Assembly: GCA_026261815.1 (NCBI GenBank)
Contig: JAMPIT010000174.1
Span: 1,674,001-1,738,000 of the forward strand
Source: Monarcha castaneiventris obscurior
Lineage: Eukaryota; Chordata; Aves; Passeriformes; Monarchidae
DNA: 64,000 nucleotides
Direction of reading: 5' to 3'
In this document: in pieces, positions 25,006 through 36,000 of the stretch
Position numbering within the stretch: the stretch's first letter is position 1
Layout of the letters: each line of letters opens with the position of its first letter
The notes under the pieces: model-generated
Databases searched by the model: none
Seen by the model: only the letters and a program-made list of their open reading frames with translations
What the model was told of the DNA's origin: nothing
Position numbers and translations under genes: made by a program

Positions 25006-27573
25006 ATTATCAGGGTGCTGAATTCCATGCTTGTGAATAATTATAATGCTTGCAGAAATAGGGACAGGTTTCCTGATAACCTGAAAACAAAAATGCTCGT
25101 AACCGTGGCAGTTGTTAGCTGTGATATAGCTATTGTTTTAATCATGTTTTAAGATGATTTTTACACTTTTTCTACACTTGGACTTTACAAAGACATTTTG
25201 GAAACTGCAAGGTCCTTGACAGAAGGAGACGGAATTGGATGATTTCTCCAGGACCTTTTTCCGCTCTCCTAGACATAAGACAGGACGATTTCAGTGCTCC
25301 AAAGTGAGACATTGTGCAAACTTGTTTATTTGGGGCTTAAAACAGATGTAAGCAGAAAGAGGATAGTGTGTTTTGCCTGGGACATGACATGGTCAATATG
25401 ATTGTGCAACGCAGACCCTTTTTACAAGCAATAATATCATGGAAAATATGACACCATAAATTTTTAATTAAACCCCATATCATTAAGCAGTAGAGTGAAA
25501 AAGTACATGCAGTATCCCTGCACAGCTACTTGATGTTATCTGTCTGCCCTTTCACATGAGCCAGGATGAGAACAAGAACATTAACAAATAGCTTCTATTC
25601 TCACAACTGGAAGCAGGGGAAGAATAACAAGTTGTGTAAATGGAAGAAGAAATATTAGACTTTGCTTTATTCCTTTCCTTGTCCCTCTCTTCTGAAGTGT
25701 TATTAGTAACAGAGGTAAGTAAAAATGTAAAAGTTTAGTGTACTGTTACTGCTAATTCTTACATGTTCCTCAGTCACTGAGATTTTACAACCAGCCATAA
25801 GGAGATTACTTTAAATCCTTTTCCATCACTATGAAGAATATTCTTAAAGGGACCCTGGTAGGTGTTGCAGGTTCATATTTTGATTTGGAATTTTGCAATC
25901 CGTTAGAGAGTTGGAGTTTGGGGAGTCTTTTTAAAAATAATTACTTTTTCAGATATTGAAAATAAAATCCAAACCCCTGATCTTGTGTGTTGCTACGTTA
26001 TGTTCCTTGCTCAGCAGAGAGAGGATTTTTAAAATAGATGTCTTTTGTTTTGTCCATAGCACACTAACTTGCTTCATGTTAAAGATTTCTGACCTAGTTG
26101 TTAAAAAAACCCCAAAATGTTACAGTAGTTACAGTAGGACACTCAATTATTTCTTTAAAATAAGTAAGAGTTGTCCTGCATTTACCAGCAGGATCTGCAG
26201 GACTCATTCTACATCCCAGCAGCCCTAACAGTGTCTTAGGCACAAGCAAATAAGAAACTGTTGTCTCAGAGACTCCTGCTCACCACTAAAACCTGATGGA
26301 ACCAGCTGAAGAATAGTGATTTCAGATATTTTTTAAACTGGCTTCACATACTCATTATCACTTGCTGTGATGACTACTATATATACAAATAAACACAAAC
26401 ACATGGATGTGTGCAAATTCATTAGGCAGAGTTTTTAGTAAAGAGATAAGCAATCATTGTGAGATGGCCAGTCTGTTTCCTGTCAAGTAGATGCAGTGGA
26501 ACTGACTTTTGAGCTCACATTTGCCTACAAGAAATATTACATAGATCCATGGAAACACATTGATCTGTTCTGCTTTTATAAATGTATAAATGTCCACTAA
26601 TAAAAGTGTACTTTTATGTCTGTAAGACAGAACTATTGTGTGGAAAGTCTGCCTTTTACCAGCCCTTGCCTCTGGCCCCAAAATGAATGCAATATCGCTC
26701 CTGCTGAAGTTTCAGGCATGTCCATCTTTTTTTTATGCCATATGGCCAGAAATACCAAAATATAATACATTGTCATTTACTGACTTTAGGGAACTCTTTC
26801 TCAATTTAATTAAACAGGATAACTTGCTAATGCAAGTGCTGCCTATTAAGCATGAGGAGTCTAACTCATGATAAATGAGTTACAAACGAGGCCCTTTCTG
26901 AAAATTGAGACAAATCCTTTTGACTGAAGAGATGGGCTCCCATCTGCAAATATTTTGTATTTCTACTTTTCTGACAGCCAGGGTTGAGCTTATATAGATA
27001 AACACCACCTTTTACCTGCAGAAAAATCTGCAGGTACTTTGCATTGGATTAAGATGGATTAATGTCTCTGTACTTAAATTGCTATTGTCATTTTTTTTAG
27101 CTGCTTATTTCACACTGGGAAAACTGATAGTCAGAGTTTGCATTTATTTGACTGAGGTTTTGTATTTTAAAGAATCCCAGACCAGGATATTAGTGTCCTC
27201 ATCACAATTTTCTCTGACTGATTGAATGTGATCTCAGGTGAATTATTGCACATGGATGCAGGAAGAGCATAGATTTAAGCTGACATCTTTAGTTTTCTTG
27301 CCCTGGTTTTCTTGCTCACTGTCCTTGATCCCCGAACTATTCAGCTTCAGAGGGCGCATCTGAGTCTACCTGTCTAGTACCAGAAGAGAACTCTGAACCA
27401 AACCTAAAGATCAAAAGAATCTAATTTAAAAATTGTCATTATAATTCAAATCTCTTTTGCAAAATAATTTTTAGGCCAGTATCAGAATAAAATATCAGAA
27501 GTCTAAACTTTAAAAAATGTAGTAAAATAAGATCCTTGTCCCCCAAACAGCTCTAGTTTGGGTATCTTACAAG
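25006..27573. other. AT-rich non-coding DNA, no gene seen
   Basis: No recognised repeat. An acceptor-like site near 26743 leads into a frame of protein-like appearance that ends in a stop at about 26871 with no donor or poly(A) signal close by. I do not call it. Confidence 0.45.
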
Positions 27574-27697
27574 TATCTCTCTGAAATGCCAAATACAAAT
27601 CCCTGGAATGTCCCCAAAGTGGTCTGTGAATATGTAATTACAGAATCACAGATTTGGGGATATTCCAGGAGTTTTTATTTGGCATTTCAGAGAGATA
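27574..27697. repeat. Imperfect palindrome, MITE-like hairpin with TA ends
   Basis: The left arm 27574-27618 and the reverse complement of the right arm 27653-27697 match at 41 of 45 positions; the outer 22 bases (tatctctctgaaatgccaaa plus 2 more) are perfect. Pairing continues inward after a small bulge, so most of the 124 bases can fold into one long stem. Homology ends exactly at a TA dinucleotide on each side, as expected for a Tc1/mariner-type foldback element with TA target duplication, although a palindrome would produce symmetrical ends anyway. Such elements can act as miRNA precursors. Confidence 0.8.
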
Positions 27698-28263
27698 AAA
27701 ACTTTCTTAATTTACCAGAAACAAAGCCAATGGAACTGGAATGTCAAGAAGAAGTAACAAGGCATGTGAACTGTGTTACCTGGTGATGCCAAATATGTTT
27801 GAGAGGTTCGGGACTTCATATTTTCTAACATTAAATTGCTTTATTGTCCAGTTTATGTATGAAATAAACTGTTAATATTTTAGCTATGTTCGTCATGAAA
27901 TTTCTCATTAAAATGTATGTCTCTTTAATGAAAATTGCACTTTACACTTCTTTCAAGGGGTCTGCATCTGAAATTGTCAGCATGGCCCTTGCAATGGTCT
28001 TCTGAGAGCCCACAGTCTGTGCCAAAAAAACCCCAAACCCTCAGAGAAATGGCCGCAAGATTTCCACCACTGGGCCCCATAAACTAGGATTACCCATTTA
28101 GGGAGTTAAACAGGAGCAATGGTGCCTACATCTGTCTCAGGCTGAGGGCTGCCCCTGCTTGCCCCACAGTGCCTCTGACAGCATGAGAGCATTATTTCTC
28201 AGTGCCACCTTCTAGCGTTGCCTTATGAAGAATTTATATGTTTTGAGTTTTCCTTCATGGCAG

Positions 28264-28373
28264 GCGTCCAGCAGTGCTGTACCATAAACCTGCCACAAAG
28301 AGTGAAAAAAGTGCAGTTTTCAGTTCAGCTGGGGGCCCAGACTGATGAGCTCAGACAGGCTGAACTTCTAAAG
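28264..28373 (+). CDS. Candidate coding exon, protein not identified
   Basis: The acceptor gttttccttcatggcag ends at 28263 and the donor aag/gttagt starts at 28374. The 110-bp interval has one fully open frame: it takes two bases to finish the first codon, then 36 codons, and ends in phase 0. The translation is hydrophilic, has alternating basic and hydrophobic residues (…RVKKVQFSVQLG…) and ends …ELLK. It reads like a piece of a soluble protein, but I recognise no domain. Without a phase-matched neighbour nearby it could be a decoy or the relic of a lost exon. Confidence 0.25.
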
Positions 28374-30107
28374 GTTAGTGAGTCTGAACCTCAGCTGATT
28401 CACCGAGCACCGTCAAATTATGTACTACTAAGGAGGTAGCAAACGTTTTTAAAGACTAATTACGTGAGAAGGTTGTGGAGGGTGATTAATACACTCAAAT
28501 CCTTTATTGGAGTTCTCTTGAGGAACCCTAATGAAATAACAAATTCAGAGAGAGGACAAATTCTTTTCCTTTTTTGGCAAGTAGTTATTTAAGCAGAACA
28601 ATGCTGCCAACTGAAGGCATCATTAAAGAGATGGCTTACTGTTGCACACCAAAACCCCTACTGTGATAAATGGCAAATAAAACACGTCTTTCATCCACAC
28701 ATCAAGGCAGCTGAGGACGAGCAGAGCAGGGCTACCAGGATCAGGCTCTTGGCGTTACCAGGCACGGATGGCCTGTAGAGGGCTCTCACGGTCCTCTGCT
28801 GAGCCTCCTAACCCAGTTTCACGGGCTGCAGCTGGAGGTTTTCTAAGGTCACCGAGGTCTCTCTCAAAAGAGCTAAACAAAAGGATCCTTCAGCATAAGC
28901 GTGCATTTTTTCCCCTTTTCTATGGCCTTGCTGTTTCTATGTACTATCTCTAGCCACAACTTTGCCTGCATTATTTGCTTTAGCAAACAGATGTTAGAAA
29001 GTCACTGCTAAATATAAGTCTCCCCCTGTAACAGTCATTGTGGAAAAAAAAGGAAAAAAACGCAACAAGCTTGGAATAGGAATGAGCACTTTCAGTATTT
29101 TTTGCTTACTGTCATCTTTGAGGCAACGGTACTATAGGCACACAGAACACAGATGACTTGTTTATATTTAGTTAGCTCATTTTGTTCAGTTCCTAGAATG
29201 ATCTGGGATGTGCAGGAAAACAAATATTGCATTGAATATAATTCTTTAAAGCTGACTGTACTGCAGAATGCGTGCCATTTTTGAGACATAAAGTGAGTAG
29301 CAGAACCAGCTACACAGATTACTTATTAACATGCTTGTATTAAAACCCAAAACCAACCTGCAGGAGCTATACATGCACAAGACGATGAAGCCTGCAGCGA
29401 ATTAAATTTATATATATATTTCATGTCAATGAAACTCTTGTCTTGTGAGTTAATAACATATTTTAATTGCTTGTAGGCATGGTTTTCTTTAGCAAGAATA
29501 TGGCCTGTACTGGAGAAAGAAAAATACCCTTTCCCCTTTGACAGTAGCTGCGTTTTAAATCCAAAATTCTTGCTGTGATTATCTCTCCATATAGATCTGG
29601 AAAATTCAGAAGGAACAGATTATTACAGCAAGCTTAGTTCCTGTCTTTCCTTGTCTGGTTATACTGAAAGGAAGAACCCTCTAAAATTAGGATAATTGGG
29701 CTGTTTTTCATTTCTAGTAGAGTTCCTTTGTGGAAGGGGACATCCTGTAGCAGTCCTTGATGGCACCTTCTAGCATTACTTGTTTGTTTGCCTTTTCAGG
29801 AAAAAAGTTTTTTCTGTTTTATTACCTTTACTTCATGTTCCTATTTCCTTTCCTTGTAATACCAGGGTGGCTTTAGTTAGGACAAAAGTCATATACACAA
29901 AACTTACATCCTGTTTTTGTCCCAGTATGCAGAAACACAGCTGTAGAAGCAGTCTTGTAGTTTTCTTTCTTACAGGATCTCTGAATAAGCCATTCAGCAT
30001 ACTAGTTGGTTCTATTCTCCTTAACTGTAGTGGCAGCTGCCACTGAGTTTCTGAAGCTGAGTTTGCTGGGACTATGCAGTAACCAGTGGAAAGAAAATAA
30101 GCGATAT
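28374..30107. other. Non-coding DNA with a GC-richer patch
   Basis: A GC-richer patch at about 28690-28880 has no clear repeat identity. The rest is AT-rich without exon support. Confidence 0.45.
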
Positions 30108-30190
30108 TAAGAGAGAGAATTGTAGGTAACAACAGGAAGCTATGACCATAAGAGAGAGAATTGTAGGTAACAACAGGAAGCTATGACCAT
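30108..30190. repeat. Exact 41-bp tandem duplication
   Basis: The unit starting 'aagagagagaattgtaggta' and ending 'gctatgaccat' occurs twice with no mismatch, at 30109-30149 and 30150-30190. The identity indicates a recent duplication, and the locus is likely to vary in copy number between individuals. Confidence 0.95.
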
Positions 30191-31329
30191 GTCACCAGGT
30201 GGTAGAGACTGAAAATCTCAAGGCACTGAATGACATGCACAAAAATCTGCAGGACTCTTCAGGCGTTTCCAGCTTTATAGACTTTTACTACTTTTTCTTG
30301 TCTTTAGATCAGCTAAGGGCAGAGAACCATGGCTCTCCATGTTAAATGGATGTGGGCAGTGAGATCTGTATATGGTAAGACTGTCAGGCATATGTAAAAA
30401 CTGTTTCTTTGGACTGCTATGTAAGCATCTGTAAGTACCTACTGACTGGTACTGTTGAGAAGCTTTTCAGTCCTCAGTTTGGAATATTGTTAAATTTGAT
30501 GCAAAATCTCTAATCTCTTAAAGTGGAAGAAACTGTAAATTCCTTTTAGCAGGCAGGTCCAGCACATGTAAGGAGAAAGATTAGACCTTTCCCATCTGTC
30601 ATTGCTCAGGAGTCATACTGCACATGCCACTGCTGGATGCTGGGAGATAGTAAGGCAGTGGCTAAATTTTTCTGAAAGTGTTACAGTATATTTAAGTTTT
30701 TCTGGACATGTTCTGCTTATTTTGGGCAGAGATTTTCTATACAAGGATTTTGAAGACTTAATGTATTTTTCCAGGCCCTAGGAGGTCATAATCGGCCAAC
30801 CAAGAACCACACATCTGGAATTCTTCAATATACTCCAAACCAGCTCCATGTGCATCAAACCATCTGCAGATGTGCAATGTGGTTTGTTCTGTACATGTCC
30901 AGGAGATTCAGCATGTCCTAAAAATTCTGGATTTACTGTGCATGTGTAGAAGATATATGCACACAGATTTCCAGACTAGATGTACTGAGATGCTGTGCAC
31001 TGACAGTGAGAAAGGTCATATTGGAAATTTTGACTCTGCAGAGCTTTGATCTGAAGGATATTCTAACCTTCCATGTTTCAAGCACTAGTCCTCCATGTCA
31101 TTTTCTCTAGGCATTCCATGAAATGTCAGTAGTTGCCAGTGATGCCCTAACACCAGTGGAGTTGCCTAACATCCATAGTCAAAGGCACAGACGTTCAAAT
31201 TCATGGTGTTTCTTCCATTCAATGCCAATTACCAAAAACCTTCCTGAGCGTTATGCCCCACTGTCCTTTCTAGATCAGAGAGAAATGAGCATTACTTCCT
31301 GGAAGCATGTTCTCTCAGGACAACGTGAC
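30191..31329. other. Non-coding DNA, no gene seen
   Basis: No exon or clear repeat. The right end may contain further decayed CR1 sequence leading into the next feature. Confidence 0.4.
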
Positions 31330-31715
31330 CATGCATGAGACTTCAGGAAGAGACCTCAGGACGTGTCAGTCCAACCTGCTACTCAAAGCATATTTATCCT
31401 GGCCAAACTACTCAGTTTGGTCTTGAAAATCTCTGAAGAATGAAAAGTTTCTGTTCCTGAAACCATTGCTGCTCCAGACTGTAAATCCCAGCCCTTAGCC
31501 TCTCCTCATGGGGCAAGTGCACGAAGTGCTCTACCTCAGTGCCATCCTGGTCTCCCACCACTAATTTCACTTCAGTTTACTGATTGGTTGTGAACTCTGG
31601 GGCTCCAGACTGTAGACAGTTTTTCAGAGCTGTTAAAGGTCATGGAGTAAGAGGTACAATCCCTTCCCTGATGGGTGTGGTCCTGCTGATACAGTACAGA
31701 AGGTTGCCAGGACAC
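31330..31715 (-). mobile_element. Decayed CR1 LINE, antisense, 3' part
   Basis: Blocks in the order expected for antisense CR1 are visible: 'gagacctcaggacgtgtcag' with tccaacctgct, then 'cagcccttagcctctcctca' and tgggg, then 'tgaactctggggctccagac', then 'acaatcccttccctgatggg' with tgtggtcctgctgatacag. This is the part of ORF2 next to the 3' tail. Small indels break the frame. It pairs with the next CR1 block downstream as one split insertion. Confidence 0.7.
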
Positions 31716-32204
31716 ACAGTAGTTCCTGCTCAGCTGTCTGTGTCAGGGAACAATGAGGGCTGGCTGCTCCCTGAGGAATGGGAGGCTGGAATTTGAGCCC
31801 AATGCCTGGGCTTTCAGGGGAGGGCCTCTCCAGCCAGTGTCTGTCCCACGCTACAAGAGAGGGGTGAGTGGAGCAGGCCTGGAGATGGTGCCCAGCCTCA
31901 AGCACAGCCTGGTGGTGGCCAGGTGGGTCCATGGTGACCAGGCATGTCCTAGGTCAAGACTGGAAATAAATCAGAGCTTGTCCATCAGGCTTGTCCATCA
32001 GGTGAGGGTCAGGGGGGCATGGACAGGCACAGGCACAGGCCTGGATAGGTCAGTCTGTGGCTGAGAGAGTCTTGAGAGTGGCTCTCAAGAGTCAGGGTGT
32101 GGGAAGTCCCACTGTGTCTTCCTACAGCTCCTTTTCCACTAAAGATCGGCTCAGTCAGCTGCCCTCGAATGTCCCCTCTGGTATCCAAACCCTGGGAGAG
32201 CTAG
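31716..32204. other. GC-rich segment splitting the CR1 element
   Basis: This ~490-bp stretch sits where CR1 homology is lost between the two blocks. It is GC-rich, contains a 13-bp exact tandem repeat (cttgtccatcagg at 31977-31989 and 31990-32002) and a short acaggc repeat near 32027. Frames of 70-111 codons cross it on both strands, but they cover each other and run into CR1 sequence, so none is credible as a gene. It may be a second insertion or a very diverged part of the same CR1. Confidence 0.4.
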
Positions 32205-32720
32205 GGAGTGCATCCAGGATACTGACAGCTGCCTGTAGAGCCCCCAGATCCTTTGCAGAAGAGCTGCTCCCCAAACAGTCAGTGTCAGCCTGTACAGCTG
32301 AGCACATCATTCTATCCCATGTACAGGAGTATGGATTTGTCCCTGTTGAATTTCATAGACTTCCTGCTGTTGCATTACTCCGGTTTGGATAGGTGCTTCT
32401 GCTCCTAGATGGTGACCTAATGATCCATGGAGCTCTTTACTGCCATCCACAGACTGCATGAATGTGAATTCCATCTCTTCCAGGCCAATGACAAAGATAT
32501 TACACTCAGGCAATAGCAGTAGAGACCCCTAAGGAATGTCATTCGTAACCAGCCTCAAAGTGTGAACCATCAGCTCCATGAACTCACCGATGTTCAGTGC
32601 ACTACCTGTCCATCCAGAACATAATGTCTCCACCTGGATAAAGCAGTACTGTTGGGGAGCATGTCTAGAGTCCTTTTTAAGTTGAGCGAGTGACATCTAC
32701 AAATTTCTCATCAGCTACAG
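32205..32720 (-). mobile_element. Decayed CR1 LINE, antisense, reverse-transcriptase part
   Basis: The order of blocks matches antisense CR1 ORF2: 'catccaggatactg' with 'ccccagatcctttgcagaag' and agctgctccc, then 'cctgttgaatttcatagact' with tcctgctgt, then 'ccaatgacaaagatatta', then 'gacccctaaggaatg' with ccagcctc. Frame shifts and stops make it inactive. It continues the block at 31330-31715 in the correct order. Confidence 0.7.
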
Positions 32721-32894
32721 AGTTATTTATTTTATCACAGCAAACAATCATATGAAGTCTCTCTCATGATCACACAATAACTCTACTTCATTCCTTACTT
32801 GCTGTCCTTTGGACACTTGATAAAAGGTTAACTAATGACTCTAGCCATTTTTAGCCTTGCTATCTGTATTTTATTCCTCTAATATTTTCTTCAG

Positions 32895-33065
32895 AAAAAT
32901 ACATAGGGGAAAAAGGACAGGAACAGATAACAAGGGAACATCTTGTGATAAGCTTGTTAAACTTCTAGATTTAATGAAGAATACAACAACGTGGGTTTAT
33001 GGATCAGATGCTCTTGCATTCATAATTCAGACATTAAATGGGAGCATTCTTCTTATTTCAAAAGG
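32895..33065 (+). CDS. Candidate coding exon, protein not identified
   Basis: A strong acceptor (cctctaatattttcttcag) ends at 32894 and a modest donor (agg/gtagga) starts at 33066. In the 171-bp interval two frames are stopped. The third is open, taking one base to finish a codon, then 56 codons, and ending with two bases left over. The N-terminal third is very basic. The rest (…KLVKLLDLMKN…) alternates charged and aliphatic residues as in a helical protein. Its phase does not join directly to the candidate at 28264-28373. No family recognised. Confidence 0.25.
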
Positions 33066-36000
33066 GTAGGATAATCACTTGCTATTTTATATGCTCAAGT
33101 TTTGAATTTCATTTTAGAGACTTTGAAGAATATTCCTCCTTCAGCCTGAATGGCTTTTAATTCCACTTTTCAAACTTAGAATTCTAAAATATGCATAACA
33201 ACATCTCCATTTCTTGTAGATCTTCTTACTAACTTCATCATCGTAGTGGTGACCTAAAGCCAATTGAAGTGAGCACAATTCTTCCTTTAACATAAGTAAT
33301 TTTTGGATTAAGCAGTAACTGACAAAGCATGCTAAATTAATTTTTAATTCTTTTACCTATGACTTTCTGAAGGGGATGTACAAAGCCATATACATGATGT
33401 AAAAGAAAAATCTGCAGTGAATAGCAGCTTTTCTACATGTCCCAGATGCCTGAGCATTGACTATTGTTCTTGAATTACTTGTTATTGAAATTTCATTTTA
33501 ATGTTTGTATAATAAGCTTATTGTCTAAAAGTTCTTTTGAATGTTTGATACCTGATTGCAGGCAGAAATCTGCTGCCTAGCTGTGAGTTACCATGTTTGC
33601 CATATGTTGATTCTATTCTTTGACTGAAGGAGTAAAGCTCAGACTACTAACGTCATGTGTGAGTCTGGAATATAATCAGGAAGACTGTAGGTATCTTACA
33701 AACAGCAGACAGAAAAACAGAACAAGGCATTTTAAGAAGCGTTAAGCTGCTCAGGGTAATCAGATGCAGTTAGCTCTACAGTGCTGTGCCTGAGCTAACA
33801 AGCCCTGTGTAGAAGAGGGACTTAATTGTTTAAACAACACTAATGTCACTAATTGCACTAATGGCAGGTGATTCTTGGCTGGTGAAACAGCAATAAGTGA
33901 ATAGTATCTGCACATGGCCATGAAGATGTCTGCTGTGTATTGACTATACAAAACCACCATAAGTTCCCAAAGTAGTGTCCTGAGGAATATTATGTTACTT
34001 CTGCCTTCAGTGGTTTGGGAGTGACTATAAAGAAATATACATTGCCACACATGGCAAAAAGGCTGGATTTCTGCTTTGCTGGGTTATCTTCAAAACTTGA
34101 AACACTAACAGCACTGGGTCCTCAAACCTGAGCCTGGTACCCTTCCAGGAATTTTGGCAGGAATCCAGTGAGATCTTGTCAACTGCAGATGTATTGGATT
34201 AAGTGTTTGGGTTAAACAAATCACCACATTCCAATGAGATTTTTTAAATTTGAAAATTCTCATCAGCACTACTGGTGAGCTCTTCCAGCTCACAAAAGGT
34301 AACTTCCAGTACACTGTCAACATTGCTAACATGTTCTTCATAAGGAGTTTCAGGAAACTGCCAGTTTTTGTGGGTTTTTTTTAAGCAATGTCCAATACTA
34401 CTTTTGATACAAATATATGGAAGTACAAATTCATATTTACCTTTAGCAAGAATTTCTATGGACAAAAATCAAAGGGTTTCTGAAACTAAGTTACTTTGGT
34501 TAGATTGTAGAATATCTTTTTTTTTTATATTAACAACAAAACTATTAAATGATAAACCATACAACTATAGCACAAAACCACTGGGTTATTTTACTCTAGG
34601 ACAAGTCACTTGAAAACAAAAACAACAAAACCCACCAGGCATTCCTATCTGGGTTTGGATTAATGTTTCAAGTGAATACCAAGGGATTATGATTTCTGGA
34701 ATTTGTTAGGCATAGCTGCTACCAAAATATGTAACCCAAAGCTCTGTGCCATTTCCAAATTTTAACTCAGCTATGAGTTCATTGCACTTTCCCAATGATG
34801 TTATAGTTTGGCACTGGCTTTGAATAGTTCCTTTACTTTTCTTTTGTCTTATAGAGGCAACTGTGTAGCCCTCTTTTGATGTAAATTCAAATAGCAGGCT
34901 TTCTGTGACAGCTGGGTGTACATGTGAATGCCATTAATGCTGTCAATCCCAGTGCCACAAAATTTTCTTCTTGTAGCAAAGCACTGGATAAAAATTTCCT
35001 GAAGGAGCCAATCCAGGTTGCTGTACATGCACCAAACCATATTAGGAGCCTGGGGAAAATCTTAAATTTCCCTTAAGCTCAACAACTTGCTATATTATCT
35101 CTCCTTTAGAATTTGCTGGAGTATCATACTGAGTATCATACTCAGTGGAGGACTCAGTGGAAGTTACTTGTTAATCTCGCATTGAAGTCAGGAAAAAAAA
35201 TAGGGGTAGGATGCTACTGCAGTGGATTTTACAAAGGCTAATCAAAGCAGGTTTTTACCTTGCAGTGAAGTGTGGTGTTGAGTCGCAGGTAACCATTATA
35301 TAAAGCAGTGTTTCTACACCTATTGACAGGTCACCTCCAGTCTTGAAAATCACAGTTGACTCCTGATATTGATAACTATTTGGCTATTTTAGGGTTGGGC
35401 TGCTTCTGGTTTGGGCCAGTGCTAGTTTACATACTACATATCATATGAATATGTGGATAAGTTCCTAGACAAGTATTTTTTGTGTTAATTAGTACAAGGG
35501 ATTAAAAAAAAAGAGATAGATTACTTTCCTTATTTTTGTGGTACACTATGATATTTTGACATACTTGTGCAAGTCAATATTTTCTTTTTTTTCTTTTATA
35601 TTTTTCAGCTTCTGTTTCTGCTGGAAGTATTTAAGGGTACCTGTGAAATGAAGAATGGAGAATTTATGTTACCTGTGTTACCTTTTGGAAAAGTCCTAGA
35701 AATTGTCTCAGAAGTTCCTGGCTATAAAGTGTACAGAAAATTTCCCCTTTGCAATATTTTTTTTGCCTCGAAATCATACTGTTTAAGGTTTCTTTTAATC
35801 TTTTTTCATGTGAACTTAAAATGCAAAATAATCTCTGTGCAAGCAAAGCTTTAATCACTCCTCTCCAAGCTTCAATTTTTTTAAGAGCTGCTATTTGAAT
35901 CCTTCTTTCCCCAGCCTCATTGCTTCAAGCCCAGATCTGTGTTTCTTGTTAAGTGCTCCTGTATAAACAGAGTCTCCAGTGGTCCTCTTGCTTTGAGGAG

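Noticed and set aside
26744..26871. Protein-like frame after an acceptor-like site
   Set aside because: Ends in a stop with no downstream poly(A) signal close by and no partner exon.
27301..27365. CTCF-like agagggcgc site
   Set aside because: Matches only part of the core motif; cannot be separated from chance.
35610..35760. Excellent acceptor followed by an open, protein-like frame
   Set aside because: No convincing donor; the frame runs into T-rich DNA. Kept out of the feature list although it might merit a conservation check.
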